Source: Roridomyces roridus (lineage: Eukaryota; Basidiomycota; Agaricomycetes; Agaricales; Mycenaceae). Taken from it: 64,000 nt of DNA. Shown here piece by piece: positions 22,303-34,063 of the stretch. The translations under genes and the position numbers were made by a program. Within the stretch, counting starts at the first letter, position 1, and every line of letters starts with the position of its first letter. The stretch spans positions 186,001 to 250,000 of the forward strand of contig JARKIF010000032.1 in the NCBI GenBank assembly GCA_029378245.1, read 5' to 3'. The notes under the pieces were generated by a model. It had not been told where the DNA came from, searched no databases, and saw nothing but the letters and a program-made list of their open reading frames with translations.

Positions 22303-25300
22303 TTAAACAAGCGTTACCGTAAATCCCTTGGTCAACGGCAACCCCACAGAGACATCCAATACCTGTGTCGCCTGATTATACGACACCCCCTGCCTCGCCA
22401 CCGCCTGCCCATTCAACAAAATACTTCCCGGCGCCTTGCTCACTCCAAGGAACCTTACCCTCGCCGTATTCACACCAGTCTCGAACCCAAATGACCCCGT
22501 CACCTTCAGTGTCTTTCCCACAAAGCTCATCTCCACCTCCGTCTCTGCAGACTGCTCGATCGACACCCCGTCATCGACATACAGCTGCCCCGAAGCAGTC
22601 CCGTCCACGCCAGGAGCAACGACAAATTCAAAGTCCTGTACTCCTCAGCTCCGTCGTCGTCATCGTCGAATTGACGCGCAACGGGAGGACCGCACCGCCC
22701 TTGATGTGCACGGGAATCTCGTATACGAGACGTTATTGAGGGCTACCAGCCGCGCCAGTGCCCTTGACGGGCGTCAGAGTGAGGAAAGTCGTAGAAGATA
22801 TCGTTCGGGAGGTAGATGGAGACAGAGGTCGAGTTCTCTTCAGTCACGGGTGAGACGAGGATCGAGTCGCCGTAGAACCACTGCACGTCAATCGGGTACG
22901 TATTCGTGTCCTTGGGGTACTTGAACCATAGTGGACTGACGACGGGGCTTCCGGTTTGATTGGCCTGGTGGAACGCTGTGTAGAAGTAGTCAAGTAGGCG
23001 GTATCGCATATCCAGCGCGTTCTTGGCAGCCTGAGTGGTCAACGGCCACCGGTAAAACTCCTGGCTGATGGAAGTGTCGGCGTTGTGCTGCAAGCAAGTC
23101 GTCAACCTCGCAGCCTTCCCGCAAAGAAAGCACCCACATTCCGCATAAACGGATAAAAGGCACCCAGCATGGCCCAACGCGCGCACAAAATCTCCGTCGT
23201 GTCCTCCGCTACATTCATATCCGTCAGCCTACCCCCAAATCATACAGAGAAAGAGAAAACCACTCACCATAACCACAAATATCCGCCCCAACCATGGGCA
23301 CCTGATAAATCGTCGCCATCCCCAACATCCCCGCGATCGAGTTCTTATAATGGTCCCAATCCGAAAAGTTGTCCCCAAGCCACTTGCCGACGTGTTTGCC
23401 CGCGCCTGCGAACGTGGACCGCGTGATGACGAGCGTACGGAGACCAGGACGGCGGGCGAGCATCGCTAGGTGCGTGGCTACGGACATGGTCGTACCGTAT
23501 CTAGACGGAGCATTAGATGACATGGGCGAAAAGGACAGTGACGACTGCGTACAAGTTGTGTAGATCGTATTCGGTGAGATTGTTGGCATGCACCGTATCC
23601 GTCTGTCACAAGTTAATACAATACCAAGTGTTATGGAAAGCGCACCCACATAGGCCGTCTTGCTAGAAAGATTTCCGCCCGGCGCAGCATTATTGATGGA
23701 ATATTGCGGGACCAGCAAATCCCTCTTCCGGGGCGCGGGATTCCCGAATATGGGCGCATCAGGAGGAGGAGGGGCTGTCGTCCTTGCCGGGGGAAGGTCT
23801 TGATTGATGGCTTGCTGGAAGGGGTCCGTGCATGGGATGTCGCAGAACTACAATGAATCAGAAGGTTGCGGGTAGTGGGGAAGCAGACAACTGACGCTGG
23901 AGGGTTCGTTCTACCGGAACAAGGTTAGCGGCGCAGCAGCGAAGGAAGGAAAACGCACCATGTCGATCCAAGACCCATCAATGTCGAGCCCAGTATCTTT
24001 GTTGTAGAAGATACTAAATTCAGTCGTCCAATAGCTTTGAATCCCGTCAGATAACGAACGCCCCCGAGAAAAGAAATGCACAAACTCTTGAGCGTTGTCG
24101 TTGAACCAATCCGGCCACACACTAACGCCGGCCCACACCAATCCCAAATGATCGCTCCCATTGGCGTTTTTGAGGAATACACCGTCAGCGGAGCCTCGAT
24201 CGAATGGCCCATAGCTCGAGTTGGGGAAGTAGCCCACGGCAGGGTCCGTCATGAGGACTTTTGAAATGAGAAACGGGAGACGCAAAAGGTAGGGAACGCA
24301 CTGAAGCGCTGATCGTGCGAATGCAAGTAGTCGACGATTTCACGCATCCGAGTGAGGGGAAAGTAGTCTGGTTCGAGGTAAAGACTCTGCGGCGGTCCAT
24401 GTAGTCCTGGAGTCTTGTCAAAAGTGCATCAAGAGCGAAGGAACGACTGACGATATCAGTCCACATGGTTTCGAGCGGGATGCCTGCCGCAGAATAGTTG
24501 GAAATGACACCGGCTACATCGATGTAATCTGCAACGGAAGTCTCAGCGAGTCATTCACGGAACCATGGTGTCACTCACTCTGATACCCAAACCGACACTG
24601 GTGCAGTCCAAAGGACCAATACGGCACCTCTGCCGGCGTCCCCACAATCTCAGCATACTGCCTCGCCGCCTCGGTCGGATCCGTCTCGCTTCCAGCAAGG
24701 AAGTAGAAGTCCAGAATCCCACCAATGACATTATACTCCAACGCCCCTTCAGTGAGCTTGATATCCATGCCATTCGAGTTGAGGAGAAAGACGGCGTGCG
24801 TGCCCGTATTCCGGTGTTCTATATAGACAGGATGATTTCCATAAAGGTTCGTGCCTGTAGGAACACCATAGGCATCGCGCGACCAGAGGGTCAACGTCGT
24901 ATTGTCGGGATCGAGCCGGAAGTTGTTGGTGTGCTCTCCAAGGCCGTAGATATTGGCATTGGATGGGAGGCTCGTTTTAACGCGCAGATACTGCGGTTCG
25001 TAGATGATCGGGTGAGATTTGGTGGAGAAAAGGACCTCGGAGGTTCGGGAGCGTAGGATGCTGAAGGTGAACGGGGAGGCGGTATAGTTGAATTGGATTG
25101 CTGCTGAAGACGGGGAGACGGGCTGCGCGCTGGAAGGTCGTGGCAAGACGGAGTCGGGAACTTCGTAGCGAGCCGACGTGGGGTCGGTGATTTTGACGTG
25201 AATGCGGTTCGCTGGGGGCGGTCAGTAGATGCTGTCTGATGAGCAGGAACACGCACTTGTTTCATACACGACCTCCAGTTGAAGCGCTGCGATGTCGGTC

Positions 25301-25476
25301 CCAAAGACGTTACATGCTTTGCCCGCGAGTTTGAGAGAGGCAGTGAGGGTTCCTCCTTCAACCTTTACGTTGCTCGCGCTGTACCCCGGACAGGCATCGA
25401 GGACGGCGGGGTCAACGACTGTCCCTGCGAGAACACCACCGATAGCGAAGACGGCGAGCAGAAAAGCGGTCCGCAT
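22303..25476 (-). CDS. Secreted GH31 alpha-glucosidase (3' part frameshifted)
   Basis: Releases glucose from maltose and malto-oligosaccharides in the cell wall or medium. ATG 25476 starts the signal peptide [18 protein letters not shown], then [18 protein letters not shown], typical of fungal GH31 enzymes. Landmarks in order are [50 protein letters not shown], the nucleophile motif [33 protein letters not shown], the acid/base motif [19 protein letters not shown] and [16 protein letters not shown]. The last domain includes [18 protein letters not shown], ending TVTLV at 22303. The frame breaks three times near the 3' end: an extra base in AAA at 22785-22787, an unclear segment around 22,725-22,757, and one base near 22,645. 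A TATA box (CATATAAGAGG) lies at 25511-25521, about 40 bp before the start. Confidence 0.92.
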
Positions 25477-25510
25477 GACGCCACTTGAGGGGTCATGAAC
25501 GCCGAAGGGG

Positions 25511-25521
25511 CCCTCTTATAT
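25511..25521 (-). promoter_or_regulatory. TATA box of the alpha-glucosidase gene
   Basis: Read on the minus strand the sequence is CATATAAGAGG, followed 35-40 bp later by the start ATG at 25476. The position and sequence fit a fungal core promoter with a very short leader. Confidence 0.6.
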
Positions 25522-25717
25522 GCCAAGTTTTGAATAGAAGAAGCATCTGACCGTGCTTCCTGGAGCGGTTTTACGAAATCGCGTCCGTTCGGAAGGGTTC
25601 TTGGCCTTGTGAGGAGAAAGATGGCAGGGTCGCATGATGTGGCCCATGATCAGGCGCGTCTTTGTTTGCACTTGTCGTCGCGTTCTTCAACCAAAACCAC
25701 GTTTTCTCACAGCGAAA

Positions 25718-26966
25718 ATGCGTATAACATCCACGATCTCGCAGACATCCGAGGAGATCCCTGTCGTCCTCGCTACTCTCGATGGAAAGAGCAAATTTCT
25801 GCCTCGCCCAGCGACGCACAAGGTTCTTTGATTTTGGTTTCGATTTTCGGCGCGTCACTCAATGGGGAACGCCTCCTCAGGACATGCAGCGGCTCATACG
25901 CGCTCATTACGACGTGCCAGACGGTGCAGGACTCCAATTTGATGTCTCCTCTTGGGACGTTTGTGGTGGCCAGAACGTCGAGATCACCGAAGCCGCGTTC
26001 GCACTGCTCGTACCGCTTTTGGATAGGATATCCGTCTCGACCGTGCAGCCAGTTGGTAAATTTGATTGTTCTTTGACTGGACATCGCGTTGATAAACCTC
26101 AGGCGCAGTCAATCGCGCGATCCCGACGCCAGCTGCGACACCGCCTCTGGTCGTGGAGGAGAACGCAGACAGCCACAGCGATCGCGTCAAATCAGAGTCA
26201 GAGTCCAGTGAAGCCGAAGTAAGCTCCTCCTCCGAGGAGGATGAGGAAGACGCGACGACGAGGGTGAAGGACGTCGTGACAAGGGTAAAGGTCGAGAGCG
26301 TCCCTCACAGTCCCATGCCCAAGACGCGCGTGAAAGAACAAGTCATCCGGACTCCAGAGACAGCCTCCTCCGACGAGGAGCAAGACGAGGAAGACAACCA
26401 AGTCCCTCCAAGCCCGACCCCACTGCCCAAGACACCTCTGTCCAAAAGGCGCATCAAGGAAGAAGTTCGCCGGACTCCACAGAACGCACGCGCCGGGACC
26501 TCTCGCCAACACGCTATGGGTATGCGAATTCTAGTCTTATTCTGACCCGGTAGTAACAACCCAAAGAATCCGTCACCATCGAATCCTCACAAGCGTCTCA
26601 AGCCTCTGAGACAGAGGAACGATACCGAATCTCCGTTTCCTGCGCCAACCCCAAGAAGGAGGCAGACTTCCACATGCGCGGCCGCTACACGGTGCAAAAG
26701 GTCCTCGTCGCCGTTTGCAACAACTTTCATTTGGATCCCAACAGGTGCGTTTGTCTGTCTGGCCATATTGTGGAGGCTGATACTTACACTCTCTCAGGGC
26801 CAAGCTCATGCTCTGCGTGGAGGTGGACTCGGAGGAAGAGGACGGCGGGAAGGAGTCGATGCAATTTGAATGTGCGAGGAACGAGACGATGACACAGGCG
26901 GGTGTCGGACCTGGGTCGCGGTTGGTTGTCCTTGTCAAGGAGAACGATGAGGACGAGTCGGATTGA
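25718..26966 (+). CDS. Hypothetical acidic protein with ubiquitin-like C-terminal domain
   Basis: Function unknown. ATG 25718 (MRITSTISQTSEEIPVVLAT) is chosen because upstream in-frame text is not protein-like. Exon 2 follows a GTTCTT..CCTCAG intron (DMQRLIRAHYDVPDGAGLQF, then SSWDVCGGQNVEITE). Exon 3 follows GTAAAT..CTCAG and is an acidic Ser/Glu-rich linker with repeated TRVK and KTPLSKRRIKEEVRRTP-type basic patches. The last part reads YRISVSCANPKKEADFHMRG, TVQKVLVAVCNNFHLDP, AKLMLCVE and GPGSRLVVLV, the strand-helix-strand order of a beta-grasp (ubiquitin or SUMO-like) domain. It ends with an acidic tail at 26966. Nuclear location is inferred from the charged linker. Confidence 0.6.
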
Positions 26967-27073
26967 CTGGAACGCTAGCTGCATTTCTTGCCTCTCTGTA
27001 CATTTACTCGGCGTGGAAGTGGACTTGAATCTGATGTGTTTGGATGTATTATCAGATTCCTCGTTGGCTGTCC

Positions 27074-28566
27074 ATGGCCTCATCATCGCGTTCCCGGACG
27101 CGCATCCCAGCGACCGATGACCAAGTGGAACTCCTAGAAATCCTCCAAGAGTCTCGTGTCCGGCGCCCCAGCAGGCCCAGCACCAACAGCAGCACACTCC
27201 CAGCACTACCCACCCCCGTCATCCTCTTCTGCGGTGCAGACCAAGAGAAAACTGACGTAGACTGGGACCAACGGCGCCCATGGTCCGTGCAGATGTTGCC
27301 AGAGTCTCTTTCGAAAGAGACGGAGCCTGCATACAAGCGCCAAAAACGGTCCAATGGCTGTGGGGCACGCGTGCACGCTCGGGCCACGCATGATCGGAGA
27401 TGGCGGGGCCTTGTGGATGGTACGAGTAACGACGTGGTGAAACTCGATTCAGAGTACTTCTCTGCGTCGAATATGAAGCAGGAGTTGCTGCTTGGCAAGG
27501 AGCATTGTGGGTGCTCGAGGAGTGGCGTAGGGTGTGCGATCTGGTCAGTTTTTGTTATCTCTCTCTTCTCAACTCTATCTAATATCTTTAATTCAGTGGA
27601 AATCCCCTGGGTGCTCTCTTCAAACCCTGCGCTCGTCACGCTCCTTCGGCCTCGCACTACACCTTCCTCCCATCCCAAGTCTCCCCACCCCTTCCTCGTC
27701 TCAGCAACTCTGACGATTTGCCGAGTAGCCGTGGTGAGCGTGAACGCGAGGCCCTTCAACGCCGTATGAGGGACAGGGAGGAACTCACCCAATTGCGTGC
27801 TCGGATTCGTGCCGCGCAACAGCAAAATCGGCCTGACCCGCGTGACCTGCCACCTCGCGAGCCACCGCCTCTGCCGACTTTCACCACCGCAGTCTGGCGC
27901 ACAGTCCCAGAGGACGGCACTGGTCCTAGCACTGCCGTACCACCGCCATTCTCAGACCTCATGGGTCAACAGGCCCGGGAGGCCCGTGACGCCCGCCGGC
28001 TAAGGCAGGAGGAAGCACGGCTTGCGACATTGTCCATGCGTGCGCAAGAGTCCTCCTCCTCTTCCCAGGCACCTATGCCCCGTCCGTGGTTTTTACCGCC
28101 TCTCGCAGCACCTCCGCCGGACGAGTCGACGTCAAATGCAGTGGAGGAACAACGTGCGTTTGAGATGTGGGCAGACGAGACGTTGGAACGCGCTACGGCG
28201 ACTGTTACTGCGACGACGGCTGGAAGTGCTCCGGATTTGGAGAGTACCGGTGCGGAGCGAGAAGGTCTCACGGTGGCTGATTTGAGGGCCATGTTCCAGC
28301 GGCCGAGGCAGAGAGAGAGAGTCAGGACGGAAACTGCGTCGGGTTTCACGACGCCGCCGCCGGCGAATTTGACGCAGAGCGAGGATGAGCGCCAGTTGGC
28401 GCGGTTGCAGCGTGTTGAGAATTTGTTTGCCAGGACGGCCGCGGCTAGGACGGGTCCGACTGGGACGAGAACGATTGAGCGGAGAACCGCGATCCCTGAT
28501 ATCCCTGACGATGATGAGCAGGAGAAGGAGGAATTGCCGAGGCCACGACCTTTTTTCGAGCGATGA
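27074..28566 (+). CDS. Hypothetical protein with CxC / CxxC zinc-like motif
   Basis: Not assigned to a named family. ATG 27074 (MASSSRSRTRIPATDDQ). One intron (TG|GTCAGT..TTCAG|T) restores HCGCSRSGVGCAICGNPLGA, a compact Cys/His motif that looks zinc-binding and recurs in agaricomycete proteins of unknown role. The rest is low-complexity: EREREALQRRMRDREELTQL (short coiled coil), Pro-rich PREPPPLPTFTT, then an Arg/Glu/Ala-rich part to the stop at 28566. It lies head-to-tail behind the ubiquitin-like gene, about 107 bp away. Confidence 0.55.
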
Positions 28567-28607
28567 AAAATCATGTGTATTTGTTACATCCTTGAATGTT
28601 GTATGAA

Positions 28608-29617
28608 CTACACCACCCAAACCACTCGACCAAAGGGCGTCGTAACGCTCCCTTCCTTGCCGTTCTCGCCCGCATAAAACCCGACCTCGTAGATATGCGG
28701 GGCCGAGTGAGAGTCTACGAATTGCGCCTGCGCCTCGTCTGCAGGCGTGGCCAGCACTAGAGTAGGAGGGCGTAGTTGATTCCCATTTAGCGTCGAGAGC
28801 TGCCACTTTGCTTCCTGATCCGTGCTTGAAAGTGGCTGCGATCCGAGGACGGTACTGATTTCCTTGAGTGTACTGGTAAAGGCCGCTGCCGAGACGAGGA
28901 GGTGGATATGTGCGATTCCGAGTGCCGAGTTGGGGTGGTGCGTGTTGGAACTTGGTTCGGTGGGTACCTGGATTCTCGGTGAATGCGTATAAGGAACTTG
29001 GAAAGGGTCTAGCTCTACCCTGAGTCGTCGATCCGTCACGTCACCGCAGAAGAATGGAAGAATACTGTCTGCCTTGAGCGGGGCGCTAATAACCCACTTG
29101 AGAACCTCCCCATCGGGCCGGGTACGACCACCAGGCACCTCATCAGCATAAAGCCTGGTTGCCGCACGGCCGTTGATGATATCAGAGATCCGATTCGTGC
29201 CTTCGAGAACGCCGTTGCCGAGGAACGCGTAGTCGATCCACCCGGGAGGTCTCGCAGCCCATTTGTGCTGCTCGCGTTGCCGACGGGTGGGGCTAGAGGG
29301 CGGGTACGCCTCGGGTGGTTGGGTGAACCAGATGAGCTCGAGGTAGACGTGGTCGGCGAGGATCTGACGCGTGTGATAAGTACTAGTAGGCTGGAATGGA
29401 ATACAGGGCACGTACGACGAGCGCGTTGGCTGTGAGCCCGTCTGCGTGGGTTCCTCCGGGAATGACGCTGCGAAATTCAGAATCTGAATCAATACAGGCC
29501 AAGGTAGATATTCAGCTCGAGTTACTTGAAGCCCAGCTCTCGGAACTGCTTGGTCGTTTCTTCGACTGAACCCGGAGGAGTGAGGTGTACGATGTGGTCG
29601 AGGGTGCTGGTTGTCAT
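28608..29617 (-). CDS. Glyoxalase-like domain protein
   Basis: A member of the fungal/bacterial glyoxalase-like family (VOC fold, Glyoxalase_3 type); the reaction is not known. ATG 29617 gives MTTSTLDHIVHLTPPGSVEE and TTKQFRELGFK. Introns GTAACT..TTCGCAG and GTACGT..CGTCAG join to VIPGGTHADGLTANALV and ILADHVYLELIWFTQP. The metal-site style His and Glu of DHIVHL and LELIWF are present. Further hallmarks are PPGWIDYAFLGNG and LKWVISAPL. The product is about 300 residues and ends at 28608. It is divergent from the acyltransferase gene, with 594 bp between the two starts. Confidence 0.75.
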
Positions 29618-30210
29618 GAGTAGAAGAGCAATAGCACTTGGATAGCACGCAAGCTGGATTATTCAGCCAAGTTCGCAGGAGTGCCGTGAGTCTTGCCCGT
29701 TCAGACCGAGGAAATTTATCTTATAGGCGAATTCCATGGCTTCCGGCGAGAACTGAACCGCCCTTGCCTTGCTGAACGGGATGAAAAGAGAATGAAACAG
29801 TTTGCGCTTGTTGAAACGTTGATCTGACCTCTTGACTTGAACCACAACTGGCAATGTAGTCGACTTTCAAGCGTCGGTTTGAACTCGCATTCAATTATCC
29901 TGCCTCACTGCCGCTGTCCGTGTCGTTTAAAGTCTTCCCACTCCGGCCACAGCTGGCCTTCCACTCTCACAACTATGACCCAACCGTTTGACGCACTCCC
30001 GGACGAACTGGTCCCGACAAGCATCTGTGCCATGGGTTTGTATTACAAGAGCATCCGCACCGCACCATATATATGCACGAAATGACACTCATGTCCAACC
30101 CTGTCTCCACCCAACCACAATCGCGGGTTCCTACTCCTCAGTGAATCTCACGTCATGCGAGGATTTAATACTTCAACTCAGCATTCAGTGCCATTCAAGT
30201 GGTACTCAAG
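29618..30210. other. Divergent promoter region, glyoxalase-like / acyltransferase
   Basis: Intergenic between divergent genes. An ATG at about 29,973 begins MTQPFDALPDELV, which looks like an F-box start but stops after about 38 codons, so it is not called. A conventional TATA box for either gene is not obvious. Confidence 0.4.
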
Positions 30211-31706
30211 ATGGCTGCTCCTACCCCTACGACAAGAATTGTACGTGTCAAGCCGCAAATTGTAATCACAAGCAACCGCGGTGTTATTCAAGACAGTGGA
30301 GACGAAATCTTCCAGGTCTCAGATACAGGGCACCAAATTGCGCCCCCGATGTGGATCTGGCTGGTCGACGTCTTCGAGCTGCCCGAGACAGAAAATCGGG
30401 AACAACTGACGACCAACCTAATCCAAGGCCTCGAGCGCGCACTAGGCGATCACCCTGAACTAACGGGGACAATGCACTGCGATACCCAGACCAAGCGCAT
30501 TGTCATTAAAGTGCCGCAGGGTGCCGCCACGGCTCTGCATATCAAGGATGCTGCAAGCCAGATCCCTTCCTATGCGTGGTACCACGAACATGACTACCCC
30601 GTGCATCGACTCGAGATTGCTCAGTTGATTCCCCCGGAGGCAGTATCGATGCCTATACCTATAGCCCCCAACCTCGACACGCCGGGCCCCGTGGTGGCAG
30701 CCTTTCAAGTCACCTTCATCGAGGGCGGTGTCATCGTCGGTTCAGCTATATCGCACCAGGTCACAGATGGACTTGGGTCAGACGCCTTTCTTACCACCTG
30801 GGCAGCCTATTCCAAAGCGGCTGCAACGGGCGAACCGGTCTGCCTCGGCTCAGACATCCCACCTCATGATTTGTTCACCTCCGAGATCAAGCCCTCGTCG
30901 CACGAGTGGGATGCTCTCAATGGAAAGTACCCCACTTTCAGATCCAATACGGCTCCGCCCCCGCCTTTGTCCTCCGGCGAGGTTTTCAAATCCCGGGTTT
31001 TTCACGTCCCACGCAGCAAACTCGCTGAGCTCAAAGCTGAATGCAGCGTCGGGCTGTCGGCTGGCGAGTACATCTCGACGTGGGACGCCGTGGTGGCGCT
31101 CTGGTGGCGCGCTTTATTGCGAGCTAGACGGCCGACGCTCAATCTTAACGTCGACGAAGCCACTACATGGGCCACCCAGGCTGTCAACATGCGTTCCCGA
31201 ATCAAACCCGGGCAGACGATTTCGAGCAGATTCATCGGGGTGAGCGTCGCGCTGCCACGGACGGAGCCTTTGTCGGTAGCTCAAGTCCTCGGTGCGCGCG
31301 CAGAGGCGCTGCCGTTCGTTGCGCAGACAGTCCACACCGTTGCAGAGCAGGTCACACCGACGTACATTCAAGGGCAGTTACACTGGGCTGCGGGAAGCCC
31401 TGATTTGCGGTACAACGAATTGATGTTACCGTGGGTCAACGGACATGACTGCGCAGCTGTTAGTTGGCGCGAGTTGCGTCCTTATACCATGCATGATTTT
31501 GGCTTTGGGCTCCCAACGGGCTTTCGTTGGCCGCAGGTTGCGTTTCAAAATTTTGTTTTGCGTTGCCGAGTCGGGCTGGTATGAAAGGAAGAGGCGTCGA
31601 CGAAGGTTTGGAGGTTACGTTTACGGTCGAGGAGCGTTGCTTTGCGAGGTTGGAAAAGGACGAGGAATTGTTGGCTTATTGTGAGCAGAGAGGTTTAGGT
31701 CTTTAA
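30211..31706 (+). CDS. BAHD-family acyltransferase (3' end frameshifted)
   Basis: Acyl-CoA-dependent O- or N-acyltransferase of the transferase family that includes trichothecene acetyltransferases and plant BAHD enzymes. Intronless from ATG 30211 (MAAPTPTTRIVRVKP). The catalytic HxxxD reads SHQVTDGLG with the expected glycine, and the structural DFGWG motif reads DFGFG followed by LPTGFRWP. WDAVVALWWRALLRAR and NMRSRIKPG are typical core segments. Just after this the written frame hits a stop at about 31,582 (..RCRVGLV). The next frame continues as GMKGRGVDEGLEVTFTVEER and LLAYCEQRGLGL to a stop at 31706, which is the expected C-terminus. One missing T in the run at 31556-31559 would explain the shift. 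Substrate unknown. Confidence 0.83.
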
Positions 31707-31790
31707 TCTTAGTGTATCACTATCATTCGAAGCCCGCGAAGTTGAAACACGACTATTTAAAGTTCGAGATGGCGCGCTCTAGTTACAAAA

Positions 31791-32970
31791 TCATGGCAAA
31801 GAGTCCTCCTGGAGTGATGCAAGCATAAAGACATTAGCCTTGTCGCCATGCTCACTCGCTATAGCTCTATCGCTAGTACAAGTGGGCGATGTCCGAGCCG
31901 AGGCGAACCGGATCGACGAAACAGGAGGATCTTGAACCTCCACATGTTGTCTGGCTCCGCGTATGATAATCAAATTGAAAGTTATCCCAACGCTGCTTAC
32001 GGCCTTGTATTTCTAGTGAGAATTCGGAGGACGTCTATCATTCAAATCGACTCACAAAGGCGCTGGCAATGTATACCCACGTTGTCCCACTAGCGAAACC
32101 TGCCAACTGGAGGATGGAGTTTGCGGTGTAGATCATCCCGGACTCGACGATACTCCGCATCGTTTGGGCGAGCATGCTCTTGTCTGTACTTTGAACCGAT
32201 TCTTGTTGGCCGTCCTTTCGGTTCATCCTCTCCATATGCCAGATACGCCATACAATCAGAGCTGGACATCTAAGATCAAAAAAGCTTCAAAGGAAAGAGA
32301 ACAAACGTACACGTTGATGCGATATTTGTGCATATGGTCAAGGTCCAAAAAGACAGTCCCCAGTCCACGCCGTTTCCGGAATTTATCCGCCCGTCTTGGG
32401 TTCGAGCCAAGTGAACTAGAATTCCTATAGCACAAGCAATATCCGCCACCCATATTATACCAGGAAGCACGACGACAATCCATCGTTTGTTGTAGACAGA
32501 CCAACACCGATATAGCTGCAAAACAAGTTTACGAGGGAAGCAGGTCTGCTGAATACGAGACCGACCAAAATGAAACCTCCTATCAAGGTTTGCAAGGTGA
32601 CATTAACACTCTGTTAAAAATCGTGAGTGTGGTTCTCCAGTAGCAGAGATGCCCCAACCTTGACAAAAGTCTTCCAACCGGACGCATGGCCAAGAATATG
32701 GTCCGCACCTCCAGAGCCATCATATGCATATGCCACCAACGCGTCGTAGGTGAGCGTGATAGTCAGGAAGTAGTTGAGCGTGGCGTTGACAAACAAAACG
32801 ACCGAAACCACGAGTAAAATCCAGTTGATCCCGGCGCGACGTCGTAATCGCCCGAATTTTGTTGTCAGTAGCGCGGTGCCTGCCATGGCCAGGGTCACAA
32901 GGTAGATCCCGTACATGGCAGAAGAGATAAAGTCCTCGATCAGCTCCGCGCCCGCAAGCGAGGGCGCCAT
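31791..32970 (-). CDS. Agaricomycete multi-pass membrane protein
   Basis: A seven-helix-type integral membrane protein of a family common in agaricomycetes, of unknown role. ATG 32970 gives MAPSLAGAELIEDFISSAMY and IYLVTLAMAGTALLTT (helix 1), INWILLVVSVVLFVNATLNY (helix 2), a small exon (SVNVTLQTLIGGFIL), then LYRCWSVYNKRWIVVVLPG, IIWVADIACAIGILVHLA, CPALIVWRIWHMERMNR, IVESGMIYTANSILQLAGF and a last exon (KYKAVSSVGITFNLIIIRG) with a hydrophilic Ser-rich tail ending at 31791. Introns are GT-AG and 45-50 bp. Its 3' end faces the acyltransferase gene at 84 bp. Its start is divergent from Cia2 over 389 bp. Confidence 0.72.
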
Positions 32971-33359
32971 CGAAGAGACGGTGAGTGAGGGAGAGTACAA
33001 GCCGTGTCGACAGGATTCAATTGGAGGAGACTCATGAATTCCCCAGTCAATTGATGCCAACAACTAGATTATTACCCTGTCCATTGGTGTGAGTATGGCA
33101 ATCGCACGAGCTGTGTATTCCCGCGACAACGGAGCACGGAGACGGAGAAGCTAGGGAAACTCGGATGTATCTGCGAACCAATCGAGAAGCGTGAATTGCT
33201 GAGAGTTGGCTGAGATGGTTGGGGGGCGTCTGAGGTGTCCAACAAGAGAGCTTCAGGTGCTTTTCCCTCAGCTCACCGAAGGGGGATCAGTATTGGTCAG
33301 GAGCAAGAGCCAATGACGTCGATCAAAACAAAGTGCAACAAACCTTGCTGCTGACATTC
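32971..33359. other. Shared divergent promoter, membrane protein / Cia2
   Basis: A 389-bp region between two divergent starts. I see no gene and no clear TATA box, as is common for housekeeping genes such as the Fe-S assembly factor. Confidence 0.4.
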
Positions 33360-34029
33360 ATGGCCGTCGAGATCTTCAACCCGAATCCGACCATCTTTAC
33401 CTCTTCAAAGCCTTCCAAATCACTCAAGCCAGAATCCATCTGGGTATCCGACCCTTTCGACATCAAAGACGATGCAGATACCTTTGAATCCGACGAGCTG
33501 ATCGACCAGGACGAGATTTTCGGTTTGTTGCCTCATTCTGACCGAGTTCCAAACAACTCATCGACCTTCAAGATCTCATTCGGTCAATAAACGACCCGGA
33601 GCACCCAAATACGCTAGAGGAGCTTCGCGTCGTGTCTGCTCCGCAAATCACAGTCTCTGGGAACCGCATCATGGTCGAATTTACACCGACTGTCCCTCAC
33701 TGTGGGCTGTCTACCCTGATAGGTATGACACGATCTTTCAAATCTGTATGTTCTAATTCCGTTCCAGGGCTCTCGATCCGTGTTCGACTGCTCCGTGCCT
33801 TGCCTAGTCGGTTCAAAGTTGATATAACTCTCAAACCGGGCTCGCACCAGAGTGAGATCGCCGTAAATAGGCAGTTGAATGATAAAGTCAGTTCCTTCCC
33901 TGGTTGTTTCCTTGTTCCTAAATTTTTTTATAGGAGCGAGTGGCTGCTGCGTTGGAAAATCCCGCGCTTGTGCAGACACTGGAGCAAACATTGGCAAATG
34001 CGATGTTGAGAGGACAGCCTGCCGAGTAA
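33360..34029 (+). CDS. CIA2: Cia2/MIP18-family Fe-S cluster assembly factor
   Basis: Component of the cytosolic iron-sulfur targeting complex, which hands 4Fe-4S clusters to nuclear and cytosolic apoproteins. ATG 33360 ([17 protein letters not shown]). Three introns (GTTTGT..TTCAAG, GTATGA..TTCCAG, GTCAGT..TTATAG) join [74 protein letters not shown] and [17 protein letters not shown]. The reactive Cys of the PHC motif is present. Length fits the family. The 3' end faces the MFS gene at only 34 bp. Confidence 0.9.
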
Positions 34030-34063
34030 TCTTCTGTACCTATTATTCTACAAGTGCGACTTT

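Noticed and set aside
29973..30085. F-box-like start MTQPFDALPDELV
   Set aside because: The frame stops after about 38 codons and no continuing exon was found before the acyltransferase start.
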